Shown: one piece after another, positions 30,912 through 41,105 of the stretch
Layout of the letters: each line of letters opens with the position of its first letter
Numbering within the stretch: position 1 is the first letter of the stretch
From: Alphaproteobacteria bacterium HGW-Alphaproteobacteria-4
Lineage (GTDB): Bacteria; Pseudomonadota; Alphaproteobacteria; Rhodobacterales; Rhodobacteraceae
DNA: 64,000 bases
Reading direction: 5' to 3'
Assembly: GCA_002842855.1 (NCBI GenBank)
Contig: PHEE01000015.1
Coordinates: 80,101 to 144,100, forward strand
Program-made: the position numbers and the translations under genes
Notes under the pieces: generated by a model
What the model was told of the DNA's origin: nothing
The model's input: the letters and a program-made list of their open reading frames with translations, nothing else
Databases searched by the model: none

Positions 30912-33020
30912 GTGGCTGACCTTGCCGACCCCAACCTGGCGCATGCCGTTCCCCTTCGTTTCGGGTTGTCCGCGCATTGGGGGGGCTTGCGGCACCCGCT
31001 GGCCGCGCTTGCGGCGGCGCGGAGCGACATTTTCCTCTGGCTGCCGATCTGGCTTGGTGCGGGCATCGGTGCATGGTTTGGCCTTGGGTGGGAACCGGGC
31101 AGGGCAGATTATACGGCGGTCGCCATAGCGGTGGCGCTCGGTGGGCTTGCATGGTTGCGCGGGCCCGACGCGGGCAGGATCATTGCGGCGGCGCTTACCG
31201 TTGCCGCGTTTGGCTTTCTGCTCGCGGGGGCGCGGGCGCACACCCTTGCGGCACCCGTGCTTGGGTTTCGCTATTATGGCCCGGTCGAAGGCCGGATCAT
31301 CTCGATTGACCGATCAAGCGGCGATTACATCCGCCTCACGCTCGACCAGTTGGTGCTGGCAAGCGTGGCCCCCGCGCGCACCCCTGCAACCGCGCGGGTG
31401 GCGCTGCACGGCGACCAGACGCAGCTGGTGCCCGAGCCGGGCCAGCGTGTGATGATGACCGCCAACCTGATGCCGCCTGCCGGACCCGCCTCGCCACAAA
31501 GCTATGATTTTCGACGCAATTCATGGTTTGCGCGGCTTGGTGCAGTCGGCTATGTCCGCGCCCCGGTGCTGCTGCTCGAGCCGCCCGCACCGGGCGACTG
31601 GTTGCTTGCCGGGCACCGCACGCGGATGCGCCTTTCGGCGGCGATTCAGGTGCGGATTCCGGGGCAGGCGGGGGCGGTCGCGGCGGCGCTGATGACCGGC
31701 GATCGTTCCGGCATCGCCGAGGCCACGAATGCCTCGATGCGCGCCTCGAACCTTTACCACATCATCTCGATCTCGGGCCTGCATATGGGCATGCTGGCGG
31801 GGTTCGTGTTTGCCGCGGTGCGGTATGGTCTCGCGCTGGTCGGCAACCTGGCACTTCGCCTGCCGACAAAAAAGATCGCCGCGGCCGTCGCCCTGTTGGC
31901 GGCGAGCATCTATCTGTGGCTCGCCGGGCCGAACGTGGCCACCGAGCGCGCCTATGTGATGGCTGCGACAATGCTGGTGGCGGTGCTCATCGACCGCCGC
32001 GCGATCAGCCTTCGCACCGTGGCGGTGGCGGCGCTGGTGCTGCTGCTGGTTGAGCCGGAAAGCCTTGTGGAGCCGGGCTTCCAGATGTCGTTTGGCGCTA
32101 CGGTCGCACTGATTCTGGTCTATCGCCCGTGGGCGGCACTGCAAAACCATGTGCCGGCAGTGTTGAAGCCGGTGGCGATGCTGGTGATCTCGTCGTTGGC
32201 GGCGGGGATTGCCTCGGCGCCGATCGCGGCGGCGCATTTCAACCGGATGCCGGAATACGGGCTGCTCGCGAACCTGCTGGCGGTGCCGGTGATGGGCACG
32301 GCGGTGATGCCTGCGGGGGTCTTTGCGGCGTTGCTGGCGCCCTTTGGCCTTGCCGGTCCGCCGCTTTGGGTAATGGAGCAAGGCACGCGCTGGATGATCT
32401 ATGTCTCCGACTGGGTGGCGGGGCTTGATGGCGCGCTGATTTCGGTACCGGTGCCGCCCGAGGTGGTGTTGCCGTTGATGGCGATTGCGGCGGTGTTGAT
32501 GGTGTTGGCGCGCGGCGCGGTGCGCGGCGCGGGTGCCGCGATGGCGATTGTCGCGGTGGTGCTCTGGGCAGGGGTCGAACGCCCGGTGCTGCTGATTGCG
32601 CCCGAGGGCGAGCTTGTCGGGTTGATGACCTCGCAAGGCCGTGCGCTGTCCAAATCGGGTGCGGCTTTCGTGGCCGAAACGTGGTTGGCGGAAGATGGCG
32701 ACACCGCCACACCGCAAACCGCATTCGCCCGCACGGGCTGGAGCGGCCCGACCGGTAACCGAGAGGCGGTGCTCGGCGGTCGGCGGGTAGTGCATTTGAG
32801 CGGAAAGGGCGCATCAGCCCAGGTTGCGGCGGCCTGCACAGACGGCGCCGTGGTCGTGCTGGCAGCCGCAGCCCCCGACCCCGCGCCCGGCGACTGCCTG
32901 CTGTTCGACCTGACACGCCTGCGCCAGAGCGGCGCCGTATCGATCACGCCCGCAGGCGAAGCGCTGCAGGTCGTAACGGTTTCGCAAGCGGTTGGCCCAA
33001 GGCTTTGGGCCCGGCGCTAG
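30912..33020 (+). CDS. comEC: ComEC/Rec2 family DNA uptake channel
   Basis: A 702-residue inner-membrane protein with an N-terminal DUF4131 region, then the Competence domain with the typical HIISISGLHMG segment and many membrane helices. ComEC carries single-stranded DNA into the cytoplasm. The C-terminal region (about 560-702) lacks the HxHxDH metal motif of the beta-lactamase-like nuclease domain seen in Gram-positive ComEC. Starts at GTG 30912 after GGAG. In Rhodobacter, comEC is needed to receive DNA from gene transfer agent. Confidence 0.9.
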   Translation: MADLADPNLAHAVPLRFGLSAHWGGLRHPLAALAAARSDIFLWLPIWLGAGIGAWFGLGWEPGRADYTAVAIAVALGGLAWLRGPDAGRIIAAALTVAAFGFLLAGARAHTLAAPVLGFRYYGPVEGRIISIDRSSGDYIRLTLDQLVLASVAPARTPATARVALHGDQTQLVPEPGQRVMMTANLMPPAGPASPQSYDFRRNSWFARLGAVGYVRAPVLLLEPPAPGDWLLAGHRTRMRLSAAIQVRIPGQAGAVAAALMTGDRSGIAEATNASMRASNLYHIISISGLHMGMLAGFVFAAVRYGLALVGNLALRLPTKKIAAAVALLAASIYLWLAGPNVATERAYVMAATMLVAVLIDRRAISLRTVAVAALVLLLVEPESLVEPGFQMSFGATVALILVYRPWAALQNHVPAVLKPVAMLVISSLAAGIASAPIAAAHFNRMPEYGLLANLLAVPVMGTAVMPAGVFAALLAPFGLAGPPLWVMEQGTRWMIYVSDWVAGLDGALISVPVPPEVVLPLMAIAAVLMVLARGAVRGAGAAMAIVAVVLWAGVERPVLLIAPEGELVGLMTSQGRALSKSGAAFVAETWLAEDGDTATPQTAFARTGWSGPTGNREAVLGGRRVVHLSGKGASAQVAAACTDGAVVVLAAAAPDPAPGDCLLFDLTRLRQSGAVSITPAGEALQVVTVSQAVGPRLWARR

Positions 33021-33027
33021 CGGCGTT

Positions 33028-33711
33028 TCAATAGCTGCGGATCAGCCCGACCAGTCGGCCCTGCACCTTGACCTGATCTTCGCGCAGAATGCGGGTTTCA
33101 TAGGCGGGGTTGGCGGCTTCAAGCGCGATCATGCCGTTCTTGCGGCGAAACCGCTTCAACGTCGCCTCAAAGCCTTCGACCAACGCCACCACAATGTCGC
33201 CATTGTCGGCAGCGGCCTGTTCGCGGATCACCACGATGTCGCCATCGTTGATGCCCGCGTCGATCATCGAATCGCCCTTGACCTCAAGCGCATAGTGTTC
33301 GCCGCGCCCCGAAAGCATGGTTTCGGACACCGTGATATGGTGCGAAATTTGAGAAATCGCCTCAATCGGCACTCCGGCAGCGATCCGCCCCATGACCGGC
33401 AATTCGACCACCCCGGCCGCAACCGGCGGCGCGCCGTGCGGCGGCTCGGCCCGGTCGCCGGCGGTCACAAGAGGGTCAAAGCCGGGTCGTTCCATCGCCT
33501 CGGGCAGCTTGACGATCTCAATCGCACGGGCGCGATGCGCAAGGCGGCGAATGAAGCCGCGCTCTTCCAGCGCCGTGATCAGCCGGTGGATGCCGGATTT
33601 TGAGCGCAGGTTGACCGCGTCTTTCATTTCATCGAACGAAGGGGGAACTCCATCGCGCAGCGTGCGCTTTTGAATGAAATCTAGTAGTTCCAATTGCTTG
33701 CGCGTCAACAT
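33028..33711 (-). CDS. lexA: LexA repressor
   Basis: A 227-residue SOS repressor. The N-terminal winged helix (residues 1-65) binds DNA; self-cleavage would occur at Ala112-Gly113 (RIAAGVP), using Ser148 (KGDSM) and Lys186 (ATLKRF). It represses recA and its own gene through GTTC-N7-GTTC boxes. It ends 7 bp from the convergent comEC and follows moeA, but has its own promoter. Confidence 0.97.
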   Translation of the reverse strand: MLTRKQLELLDFIQKRTLRDGVPPSFDEMKDAVNLRSKSGIHRLITALEERGFIRRLAHRARAIEIVKLPEAMERPGFDPLVTAGDRAEPPHGAPPVAAGVVELPVMGRIAAGVPIEAISQISHHITVSETMLSGRGEHYALEVKGDSMIDAGINDGDIVVIREQAAADNGDIVVALVEGFEATLKRFRRKNGMIALEAANPAYETRILREDQVKVQGRLVGLIRSY

Positions 33712-33731
33712 TGATGACCCTCCACGAAGCT

Positions 33732-33771
33732 GTTCAAGCTATGTTCTAGGCGTGTTCCCGTTTCGTGTCAA
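33732..33771 (-). promoter_or_regulatory. lexA promoter with two overlapping SOS boxes
   Basis: On the minus strand TTGACA (33766-33771), 17-bp spacer, TAGAAC (33743-33748). Three GTTC half-sites on the plus strand (33732, 33743 and 33754) are each separated by 7 nt, giving two GTTC-N7-GTTC boxes that share the middle half-site. They cover the spacer, the -10 box and the start point. Confidence 0.85.
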
Positions 33772-33780
33772 GGCGCAGAC

Positions 33781-34959
33781 TTAAAGCGACAGGTATTCGG
33801 CCCAAGTACCTGCGGCGCGCGGCCCGTCACCTGCGGGGCGGATCAAGAGCGCGTCGGCCTTGTTAAGAATGCTCAACAGGGCCGAATCCTGATCGGCGAA
33901 AGGTGCGATCTGCGGCACCTCGCCCGGTATCAGGCGCGCGCGCATGAAGTGCGTGCGCGGGCCGTTGGCGCCGACACTGTCTGCAAGCCGCGCGCGCAAC
34001 GGCATATGCTCGCCCGGCAGGCCCTGCATCACCGCAAGCAGCGGCAGCATGAAAAGCCGCGCCGTAACTATCGCCGAAACCGGGTTTCCCGGCAGCCCCA
34101 GCATCACCGCGTTTGCCAATCGCCCTGCCATCAATGGTTTGCCGGGGCGCATCGCCACCTGCCAGAACGCGCGTTCGAGCCCGAGATCGGCGGCGACTTT
34201 GCCGACCAGATCATGCTCACCCACCGACGCGCCGCCCGAACTGACGATCAGATCGGCGCCTTCGGCCAACGCAAAGGCCTGCCGCAGTGCCGCCTCGTTG
34301 TCGCGTGCGATCGGCAACAGCCGCGCTTCGGCGCCCGCATCTTCGGCCATTGCAGCCAACGCGAACGAATTGGAACAGACGATCTGGCCGGGGCCGGGCG
34401 CTTCACCCGGCATCACCAACTCGTCACCCGTGGCAAGCACGGCGACCGTCGGGCGCCGCGCAACCGTGACCGTGGCCACGTTCATCGCCGCGAGCAGACC
34501 AAGGTGGCGCGGTTCCAGCCGCAGCGGCGCCGCGACAACCTGACCTTTGGCAAAGTCCTGCCCGCGCGGGCGGATATGGCGCCGCGGGTCAAGCTTTGCA
34601 GGCAGCGTTATGTGGTCGCCCTCGCGGTGCACATCCTCTTGCATCAGCACCCAGGCGGCGCCTTCGGGCACCGGTGCTCCGGTAAAGATGCGAACCGCTT
34701 GACCCCGTGCCAGCGCGCCGACAAAGCCATGCCCGGCACCAGCGTCGCCAACCACATGCAGCGTCAAACCGGGGTGGTGGTCTTCTGCGGTAATCGCGTA
34801 TCCATCCATCGCGGCGGCGTCGAAGGGTGGCTGGGTCAGCCCTGCCACAGCAGGCGCAGCCAGCACCCGGCCCAGTGCAGCCCGCAGCGGCACGGTTTCG
34901 CCGCGCACCGGCCCTGAAAGTGCCAGAATCCGCGCCAGAGCCTGTTCAACCGATATCAT
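33781..34959 (-). CDS. moeA: Molybdopterin molybdenumtransferase
   Basis: A 392-residue enzyme that inserts molybdate into adenylated molybdopterin. It has the MoeA N-terminal repeats and the MoCF-biosynthesis domain motifs (GDELV, SSGGASVGEHD). Starts at ATG 34959, which overlaps the moaC stop by one base (TGATG). Last gene of trpGDC-moaC-moeA. Confidence 0.95.
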   Translation of the reverse strand: MISVEQALARILALSGPVRGETVPLRAALGRVLAAPAVAGLTQPPFDAAAMDGYAITAEDHHPGLTLHVVGDAGAGHGFVGALARGQAVRIFTGAPVPEGAAWVLMQEDVHREGDHITLPAKLDPRRHIRPRGQDFAKGQVVAAPLRLEPRHLGLLAAMNVATVTVARRPTVAVLATGDELVMPGEAPGPGQIVCSNSFALAAMAEDAGAEARLLPIARDNEAALRQAFALAEGADLIVSSGGASVGEHDLVGKVAADLGLERAFWQVAMRPGKPLMAGRLANAVMLGLPGNPVSAIVTARLFMLPLLAVMQGLPGEHMPLRARLADSVGANGPRTHFMRARLIPGEVPQIAPFADQDSALLSILNKADALLIRPAGDGPRAAGTWAEYLSL

Positions 34960-35432
34960 CACAACGCCTCGTAACGGCCAGATTTACCACCATCTTTCAG
35001 CGTTACGCGAATGCCGTCGATGCGCATGGCGCGGTCCGCCGCCTTGAGCATGTCGTAGACCGTCAGCGCCGCCACCGAAACTGCGGTCAGCGCCTCCATC
35101 TCGACCCCGGTCTTGCCGTCGGTCTCGACCGTCGCAACAATCCGCACGCCGGGCAGCGCGGTGTCGGGTTCCAGATCAAGCGCCACACGGGTCAGCGGCA
35201 GTGGGTGGCAAAGCGGAATGAGGTCGGCGGTGCGTTTGGCCGCCATGATGCCCGCCAGACGCGCCACGCCCAAAACGTCGCCTTTCCTGGCGCTGCCTTC
35301 CAGAACCAGCGCGAGCGTTTCCGCCGCCATCACCACAGCGCCCGCCGCCACGGCGACCCTGTGCGTGACGGATTTGGTTGCAACATCAACCATATGCGCT
35401 TCACCCTTCGGGTTGAAATGGCTCAGGCTCAT
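34959..35432 (-). CDS. moaC: Cyclic pyranopterin monophosphate synthase
   Basis: A 157-residue enzyme that makes cyclic pyranopterin monophosphate, an early step of molybdenum cofactor synthesis. Family motifs include [16 protein letters not shown] and [10 protein letters not shown]. Overlaps trpC by 4 bp and moeA by 1 bp. Confidence 0.96.
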   Translation of the reverse strand: MSLSHFNPKGEAHMVDVATKSVTHRVAVAAGAVVMAAETLALVLEGSARKGDVLGVARLAGIMAAKRTADLIPLCHPLPLTRVALDLEPDTALPGVRIVATVETDGKTGVEMEALTAVSVAALTVYDMLKAADRAMRIDGIRVTLKDGGKSGRYEAL

Positions 35433-36217
35433 GGCGCCTCCAGAAGTGCGCGGGTGGCGGCTGCGACATCGGCTTGCCGCATAAGGCTTTCGCCAACCAG
35501 AAAACGGCGCGCGCCCACGGCGGCCATGGCGGCAAGGTCGGCGGCGGTGAACAGCCCGCTTTCGCAGACCAGATCGCGCCCCGGCGGCAGCAGCGGCGCA
35601 AGGTCGCGTGTTACATCAAGAGTAACTTCGAACGTCTTGAGGTTACGGTTATTTACGCCAATCAATGGCGAGCGCAGGCGCAGCGCGCGGTGAAGTTCGG
35701 TGCGGTCGTGCACCTCGATCAGCGTATCCATGCCCCAGCCGAGTGCGGCGTCCTCCAACTCGGCTGCCAAACCGTCGTCGACCGAGGCCATGATGATGAG
35801 AATGGCATCTGCGCCCCAGGCGCGGGCTTCGGCAACCTGATAGGGGTCGTGCAGAAAGTCCTTGCGCAGCACCGGCAGGGTGCAAGCGGCGCGGGCGGCC
35901 ATGAGGTATTCGGGCGCCCCCTGAAACGAAGGTGCGTCGGTCAGCACCGAAAGGCAGGCTGCCCCCCCGGCCTCATAGGCGCGCGCCAGCGCCGGTGGGT
36001 CGAAATCGGCACGGATCAAGCCTTTCGAGGGGCTCGCCTTCTTGATCTCGGCAATCAGCGCGTAGCCATTGGCGGCCTTGGTGGACAGCGCAGCCGCAAA
36101 GCCCCGCACCGGCGGGGCCGCCCGCGCGTCCGCCTCGATGGCGGCAAGCGGGCGCGCCTGTTTGGCGGCGGCAATCTCGGCCAGCTTGTAGCTTTTGATG
36201 CGTTCGAGAATGTTCAT
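35429..36217 (-). CDS. trpC: Indole-3-glycerol phosphate synthase
   Basis: A 262-residue TIM-barrel enzyme of tryptophan synthesis, closing the indole ring. It carries the catalytic Lys in the IKKASPSKG segment, and FLHDPYQ and [10 protein letters not shown] are typical. Two bp after trpD. Confidence 0.96.
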   Translation of the reverse strand: MNILERIKSYKLAEIAAAKQARPLAAIEADARAAPPVRGFAAALSTKAANGYALIAEIKKASPSKGLIRADFDPPALARAYEAGGAACLSVLTDAPSFQGAPEYLMAARAACTLPVLRKDFLHDPYQVAEARAWGADAILIIMASVDDGLAAELEDAALGWGMDTLIEVHDRTELHRALRLRSPLIGVNNRNLKTFEVTLDVTRDLAPLLPPGRDLVCESGLFTAADLAAMAAVGARRFLVGESLMRQADVAAATRALLEAP

Positions 36218-36219
36218 GC

Positions 36220-37227
36220 TCAGCCCGTTACTGCCTTCAGCGCGGCAAGTTTGGCCGCTGCGGCACCCGAATCGATGCTTTCCACGGCCCGCGCCACGCC
36301 CTCGCGCAGGTCGGAGGCTTTCTGCGCCACGACCAGCGCTGCGGCGGCGTTGAGCAGCACCGCATCGCGGTAGGCGCCCTTCTGCCCCGCCAGAAGTGCC
36401 TGAAAGGCGGCGGCATTTTCGGCAGGCTCGCCGCCGACGATGGCTTCGAAAGCATGCACCGGCAGCCCTGCCTCTTCCGGATGAAGCTCAAACTCGCGCA
36501 CCGTGCCATCTTCCAGCGCCGCAACCCAGCTTACCCCGGCAATCGACAGCTCATCCGTGCCATCGGCGCCATGCACGAGCCACGCGCGGTCTGACCCAAG
36601 CGCCGCGAGCACCTCGGCCATCGGCCTGATCCAGGCGCGTGAAAAGGCGCCCGTCAACTGCCGTTTGACCCCGGCGGGGTTGGTCAGCGGCCCCAGCAGG
36701 TTGAACACCGTGCGGGTGCCAAGTTCGCTGCGGGTCGGCATCACATGGCGAATAGCAGGGTGGTGCATGGGTGCCATCATGAAGGCAATTCCGGCCGTTT
36801 GCAGCGCCTTTTCAGCTACTTCAGGGCCGTTCATCACGTTGATGCCAAGCGCGGTCAGGGCATCGGCCGCGCCGGATCTTGAGGAAAGGTTGCGGTTGCC
36901 GTGCTTGGCCACCACGACGCCCGCGCCCGCCACCACAAAGGCGGTGGCGGTCGAGATATTCAGCGTACCCTTGCCATCGCCCCCGGTTCCGACAATGTCC
37001 ATCGCCCCGGCGGGGGCGCGCACCGCGTTGCACTTGGCGCGCATCACGCGGGCGGCGGCGGCGATTTCTTCCACCGTTTCGCCGCGCACGCGCAGCGCCA
37101 TGAGAAAGCCACCCATCTGGCTTGGGGTCGCGGCCCCCTCAAAAAGCGCGGAAAACGCTGCCTCGGCTTCGGCGCGGGTCAGCGGGCGTTCGGCGGCGAT
37201 GCCGATCAGCGGGCGAATGTCGGTCAT
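36220..37227 (-). CDS. trpD: Anthranilate phosphoribosyltransferase
   Basis: A 335-residue enzyme that joins anthranilate to PRPP. The PRPP/metal motif [11 protein letters not shown] and the [10 protein letters not shown] motif are intact. Start overlaps the trpG stop by 4 bp. Confidence 0.96.
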   Translation of the reverse strand: MTDIRPLIGIAAERPLTRAEAEAAFSALFEGAATPSQMGGFLMALRVRGETVEEIAAAARVMRAKCNAVRAPAGAMDIVGTGGDGKGTLNISTATAFVVAGAGVVVAKHGNRNLSSRSGAADALTALGINVMNGPEVAEKALQTAGIAFMMAPMHHPAIRHVMPTRSELGTRTVFNLLGPLTNPAGVKRQLTGAFSRAWIRPMAEVLAALGSDRAWLVHGADGTDELSIAGVSWVAALEDGTVREFELHPEEAGLPVHAFEAIVGGEPAENAAAFQALLAGQKGAYRDAVLLNAAAALVVAQKASDLREGVARAVESIDSGAAAAKLAALKAVTG

Positions 37228-37817
37228 GCCGCGGCCTTGCCGCGGATGCCCGCAGCCGTCAGGAAGTTGCGGATCAGCGCGTGCCCGTGCTCCGAGGCGA
37301 TGCTTTCGGGGTGGAACTGCACGCCTTCGATCAGCCGCTCGCGGTGGCGCAGACCCATGATGGTGCCGTCTTCAAGCCACGCGGTAACCTCAAGGCAGTC
37401 GGGCAGGGTGGCGCGATCAACGATCAGGCTGTGGTAGCGCGTGGCAAGGAACGGCGAGGGAAGCCCTTTGAAAACGCCCGCGCCCGCGTGGTGAATGGTG
37501 CCCATCTTGCCATGCACGATCTCGCCCGCCCGCACCACGCGGCCGCCGAACGCCTCGCCAATTGCCTGATGGCCAAGGCAGACGCCCAGCAAAGGCGTGC
37601 CCGTTTCGGCGGCGGCAAGGGTCAGTGGCAGGCAGATGCCCGCCTGCGCCGGGTCGCAGGGGCCGGGGCTGAGCACGATTGCGGTGGCACCCATCGCCAT
37701 CGCCGCCTGCACGTCGAGTGCGTCGTTGCGGCGCACCACCACATCCGCCCCCAGCTCGCCGAAGTAATGCACGAGGTTGTAGGTAAAGCTGTCGTAGTTA
37801 TCGATCAGAAGCAGCAT
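37224..37817 (-). CDS. trpG: Anthranilate synthase component II (glutamine amidotransferase)
   Basis: A 197-residue class I amidotransferase with the Cys-His-Glu triad ([12 protein letters not shown] and GVQFHPES). It supplies ammonia to TrpE and may also serve folate synthesis. ATG 37817 gives the standard [14 protein letters not shown] start; an upstream TTG is not supported. First gene of the trpGDC-moaC-moeA cluster; trpE is apart, 1.8 kb away, in a separate transcript with ppiD. Confidence 0.93.
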   Translation of the reverse strand: MLLLIDNYDSFTYNLVHYFGELGADVVVRRNDALDVQAAMAMGATAIVLSPGPCDPAQAGICLPLTLAAAETGTPLLGVCLGHQAIGEAFGGRVVRAGEIVHGKMGTIHHAGAGVFKGLPSPFLATRYHSLIVDRATLPDCLEVTAWLEDGTIMGLRHRERLIEGVQFHPESIASEHGHALIRNFLTAAGIRGKAAA

Positions 37818-37942
37818 GAAGGCGGATTTCCCCAAGGCGGGCCGGATTCAGGGTGAACCGGGGTTTGCGTCGGGCTATAGATGGGCAGAGCCGCGCGGCA
37901 TGGTCAAGGCCTTCGCGGCGGGCAGGGTAGGCGAGGGCATAA

Positions 37943-39583
37943 ATGGGGCGCAGCATTCTTTCCGGGTCGGTGCTGGGGGCGGTTCTTTCGGCCCTGATTC
38001 TATCGGCAACGTCGCTGATGCTGCCGTTGGCGCCAGCGCCCGCGCCCGCGCCCGGCGTGCCCGATGCTGCCGTGCCTGCCCCGTCGCCACTGGTCGAAAT
38101 GCCTGCGCCGATCTTGGAATTGCCCGCTGCCGCCGCTGAACCCGATCCGGCCGATGCGGTTGCCGCGCTGCCCGTTCCCGAAGCAACCGTGGCCATTCGC
38201 GAACCCGATGCCCCCACCGCCAGCGCTCTGGTGACACCTGCCCCGACGCGATCCACGGGTCCGGCGATTGTCGAGGTGCCCGCGGGGTCCGAATTTGCGC
38301 GCGCGCCGGGGGATGCACTTGCCCTGCGGCCCGCGATCGAGCTTGCCCCGACGGTCGCCACTGCGCCCGCCGCGCCACTTGCGCTGCCCGATGCGGCACC
38401 GGCCCCGGCGGCCACCGACCCCGGCACTCCCCCGGCGGCGCCAACCGGGCCTACAGCACCCGGCGCGCTTTCCCCCGAGGTGGAACACCCCACGCTGCCG
38501 CAGGCCGAACAGCCGCTGCCGGTGCCACCACCGGGCGAGGCGCTGGCGCCTACGTTGCCTGCGGTTGCGCGCACCGATCAGCCTGCCGTTCCCGATATTC
38601 TCGTGCCGCCCGCCGCCCCCGGCGCGGCGATGCCCGCCCCTGAAGCAGACGCCGCGCCCGAAACTGCGCCTGCACAGCTGGCAACAACGCCGCCGCCCCA
38701 GACGGCCGCCTTGCCCGACATCATTCTGGTGCCCGATGCGGCGCCTGCCGCGCCTGCCGCGCCTGCCGCCGCACCCGTGCCGCAGCCGGGTTTTGCCGGG
38801 GTTGCCGCCGCCCCCGGCTTTGTCAATGCGCCCGGCGTTGCGGTTAACCGTTTGCCTTCGATTGGCGTCGAATCGGTGCCCGTGGCCGAACCGCTGGCGC
38901 CAAGGCAATCGCCGCTTGAGGCGTTTCGTGCCGAGTTCACCGGATCGGGCGCACCGCTGCTGGCGCTGGTGCTGCTTGACCCAACAGCCGAGGGCGACTT
39001 TGCGGCGCTGCGCGCGCTCGGGTTGCCGCTGACCATCGCGATTGACCCGATGCGCGCGGATGCCGCCGCCGACGCCCAAAAGTTCCGGGCAGCCGGGTTC
39101 GAGGTGGCAATTCTTGCCGCGCGATTGCCGGTCGGCGCCACACCCGGCGATCTGGAGGTGGCACTGGCCGCCTGGCGCCGCGTGCTGCCCGAGGCGGTGG
39201 CGGTGGTTGAGCCGCCCCAGCCGGTGATGCAGGGCAACCGCAGCCTTGCGCAGCAACTTGTCGCTGCGCTGGCGCGCGAAGGGCTGGGGTTGGCCACGCA
39301 TTCGGGCAAGGGGCTGAACGCCGCCGCGCAGTTGGCGACCGCCGCAGGTTTGCCGCAAGTTCTGGTCTGGCGCGTGCTTGATACCGAGGGCGATACCGCC
39401 CCGGCGATCCGCCGCTACCTTGACCGCGCGGCGTTTGAAGCCTCGCGCGGTGTGGGTGTGGCCGTGATGCTGCACGCTTGGCCCGAGTCGCTTGCCGGAT
39501 TGGCCGAGTGGCAAAAGCGCCGCGAAGGTGGGCCCGACCTTGCACCGCTTTCGGCGCTGGCACTGGCGGGTGGGGCGCTTTAG
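37943..39583 (+). CDS. Divergent polysaccharide deacetylase family protein (YibQ/DUF610-like)
   Basis: A 546-residue envelope protein. A hydrophobic anchor (residues about 7-30) is followed by a long Ala/Pro-rich, low-complexity region (about 30-310), then a C-terminal domain of the divergent polysaccharide deacetylase family (about 320-546). YibQ-type proteins have a NodB-like fold but altered active sites; function is unclear. Its stop overlaps the stop of convergent trpE by 2 bp. Confidence 0.78.
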   Translation: MGRSILSGSVLGAVLSALILSATSLMLPLAPAPAPAPGVPDAAVPAPSPLVEMPAPILELPAAAAEPDPADAVAALPVPEATVAIREPDAPTASALVTPAPTRSTGPAIVEVPAGSEFARAPGDALALRPAIELAPTVATAPAAPLALPDAAPAPAATDPGTPPAAPTGPTAPGALSPEVEHPTLPQAEQPLPVPPPGEALAPTLPAVARTDQPAVPDILVPPAAPGAAMPAPEADAAPETAPAQLATTPPPQTAALPDIILVPDAAPAAPAAPAAAPVPQPGFAGVAAAPGFVNAPGVAVNRLPSIGVESVPVAEPLAPRQSPLEAFRAEFTGSGAPLLALVLLDPTAEGDFAALRALGLPLTIAIDPMRADAAADAQKFRAAGFEVAILAARLPVGATPGDLEVALAAWRRVLPEAVAVVEPPQPVMQGNRSLAQQLVAALAREGLGLATHSGKGLNAAAQLATAAGLPQVLVWRVLDTEGDTAPAIRRYLDRAAFEASRGVGVAVMLHAWPESLAGLAEWQKRREGGPDLAPLSALALAGGAL

Positions 39584-41091
39584 ACGTTGCCGCGCCGAAC
39601 GAACAGGCCTGCATCTTCGGCAGCCTTGCGCAGAGCCTTTGATTTATTGACCGACTCGAGCCACTCTGCCTCGGGGTCGCTGTCGTAGACAACGCCGCCC
39701 CCGGCCTGAACATAAAGCTGGCCGTCTTTCAGCACGGCGGTGCGCAGCGCAATGCACATGTCCATTTCGCCATTGGCGGCAAAATAGCCCACGCCGCCGC
39801 CGTAAACACCGCGCTTTTCCGGCTCCAACTCGTCAATGATCTGCATCGCCCGCACCTTGGGCGCGCCCGAAACCGTGCCTGCGGGCAGCCCGGCAAGCAG
39901 CGCCGACAGCGCATCTTCGCCCTCTGCCAGTTCGCCCACCACGTTCGAGACGATGTGCATCACATGGCTGTACCGCTCGATGATGAATTGCTCGGTCGGC
40001 CGCACGGTGCCGATTTTGGCCACCCGGCCCACATCGTTGCGGCCCAGATCCAGAAGCATCAGATGCTCGGCGCGCTCCTTGGGGTCGGCCAGCAGGTCGG
40101 CCTCCAAAGCGCGGTCCTCATCGGGCGTGGCGCCGCGCGGGCGGGTGCCGGCGATCGGGCGAATCGTCACCTCACCCTCGCGCAGACGCACGAGAATTTC
40201 GGGGCTTGCCCCAATGATCTGGAAGCCGCCGAAGTTGAGAAAGAACATGAAAGGCGAAGGGTTGGTGCGCCGCAAACTGCGGTAGAGCGAAAAGGGCGGC
40301 AGACGAAACTCCTGCACCCAACGCTGACTGGGCACCACCTGAAAAATGTCACCCGCGCGAATGTACGCTTTCGCCTTTTCAACCGCTTGCATATAGGCGG
40401 CCTTGGAAAAATTCGACCGCGCCTCGCCCACCGCTTCAACTTCGCCCAAATCTCGGGCGGCGGCGGCGGGCGTTCTGTCAAGGTCGCGCAGCGCGTCCAT
40501 CACCCGTTCGGCAGCCTGCGCATAGGCCGCGCGCGCGCTCAGCCCGGCGTTTGCCCATGCGGGCGCACATAAGGTGACCTCGCCCTTCACGCCATCGAGC
40601 ACCGCCACCACCGAAGGCCGCATCAACATTGCATCCGGCACGCCCAGCGGGTCGGGGTTGACGTCGGGCAGATGCTCGACCAGCCGGATCATGTCGTAAC
40701 CAAGATAGCCGAACAGGCCTGCGGCGCTCGCGGGTAGCCCCTCGGGCATCTCGATACGGCTTTCGTCGATCAGCGCGCGCAGGCTTTCGAACGGGTGCCC
40801 CTGCAGCGGCGTGAAGGTGTTGTCAAACCGCGCCTGCCGGTTGATCTCGGCCTGCGCGCCGCGGCATTGCCAGATCACATCGGGTTTCATGCCGACCATC
40901 GAATAGCGCCCGCGCACCTCGCCGCCGGTGACGCTTTCCAGCATGAAGCTGTTCTTGCTGGCATCTGCCAGCTTCAGCATCAGCGAAACGGGCGTGTCGA
41001 GGTCGGCGGCAAGGCGGGCATAAACCAACTGGTTTTGCCCGGCGTTCCAGCCCGCCTCAAAGGCCTCGTAAGATGGGTTGAGCGCGACCAC
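39580..41091 (-). CDS. trpE: Anthranilate synthase component I
   Basis: A 503-residue enzyme that makes anthranilate from chorismate with ammonia from TrpG. The tryptophan feedback motif appears as FMLES, and the chorismate-binding core GTRPRG is intact. Starts at GTG 41091 after GGGGAA. Only 14 bp separate it from ppiD upstream, so there is no room for a trp attenuator and the two are probably cotranscribed. Confidence 0.95.
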   Translation of the reverse strand: MVALNPSYEAFEAGWNAGQNQLVYARLAADLDTPVSLMLKLADASKNSFMLESVTGGEVRGRYSMVGMKPDVIWQCRGAQAEINRQARFDNTFTPLQGHPFESLRALIDESRIEMPEGLPASAAGLFGYLGYDMIRLVEHLPDVNPDPLGVPDAMLMRPSVVAVLDGVKGEVTLCAPAWANAGLSARAAYAQAAERVMDALRDLDRTPAAAARDLGEVEAVGEARSNFSKAAYMQAVEKAKAYIRAGDIFQVVPSQRWVQEFRLPPFSLYRSLRRTNPSPFMFFLNFGGFQIIGASPEILVRLREGEVTIRPIAGTRPRGATPDEDRALEADLLADPKERAEHLMLLDLGRNDVGRVAKIGTVRPTEQFIIERYSHVMHIVSNVVGELAEGEDALSALLAGLPAGTVSGAPKVRAMQIIDELEPEKRGVYGGGVGYFAANGEMDMCIALRTAVLKDGQLYVQAGGGVVYDSDPEAEWLESVNKSKALRKAAEDAGLFVRRGNV

Positions 41092-41105
41092 CGGTGTTTC
41101 CCCGT

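Noticed and set aside
41092..41105. trp attenuator before trpE
   Set aside because: The gap is 14 bp and holds only the ribosome site.
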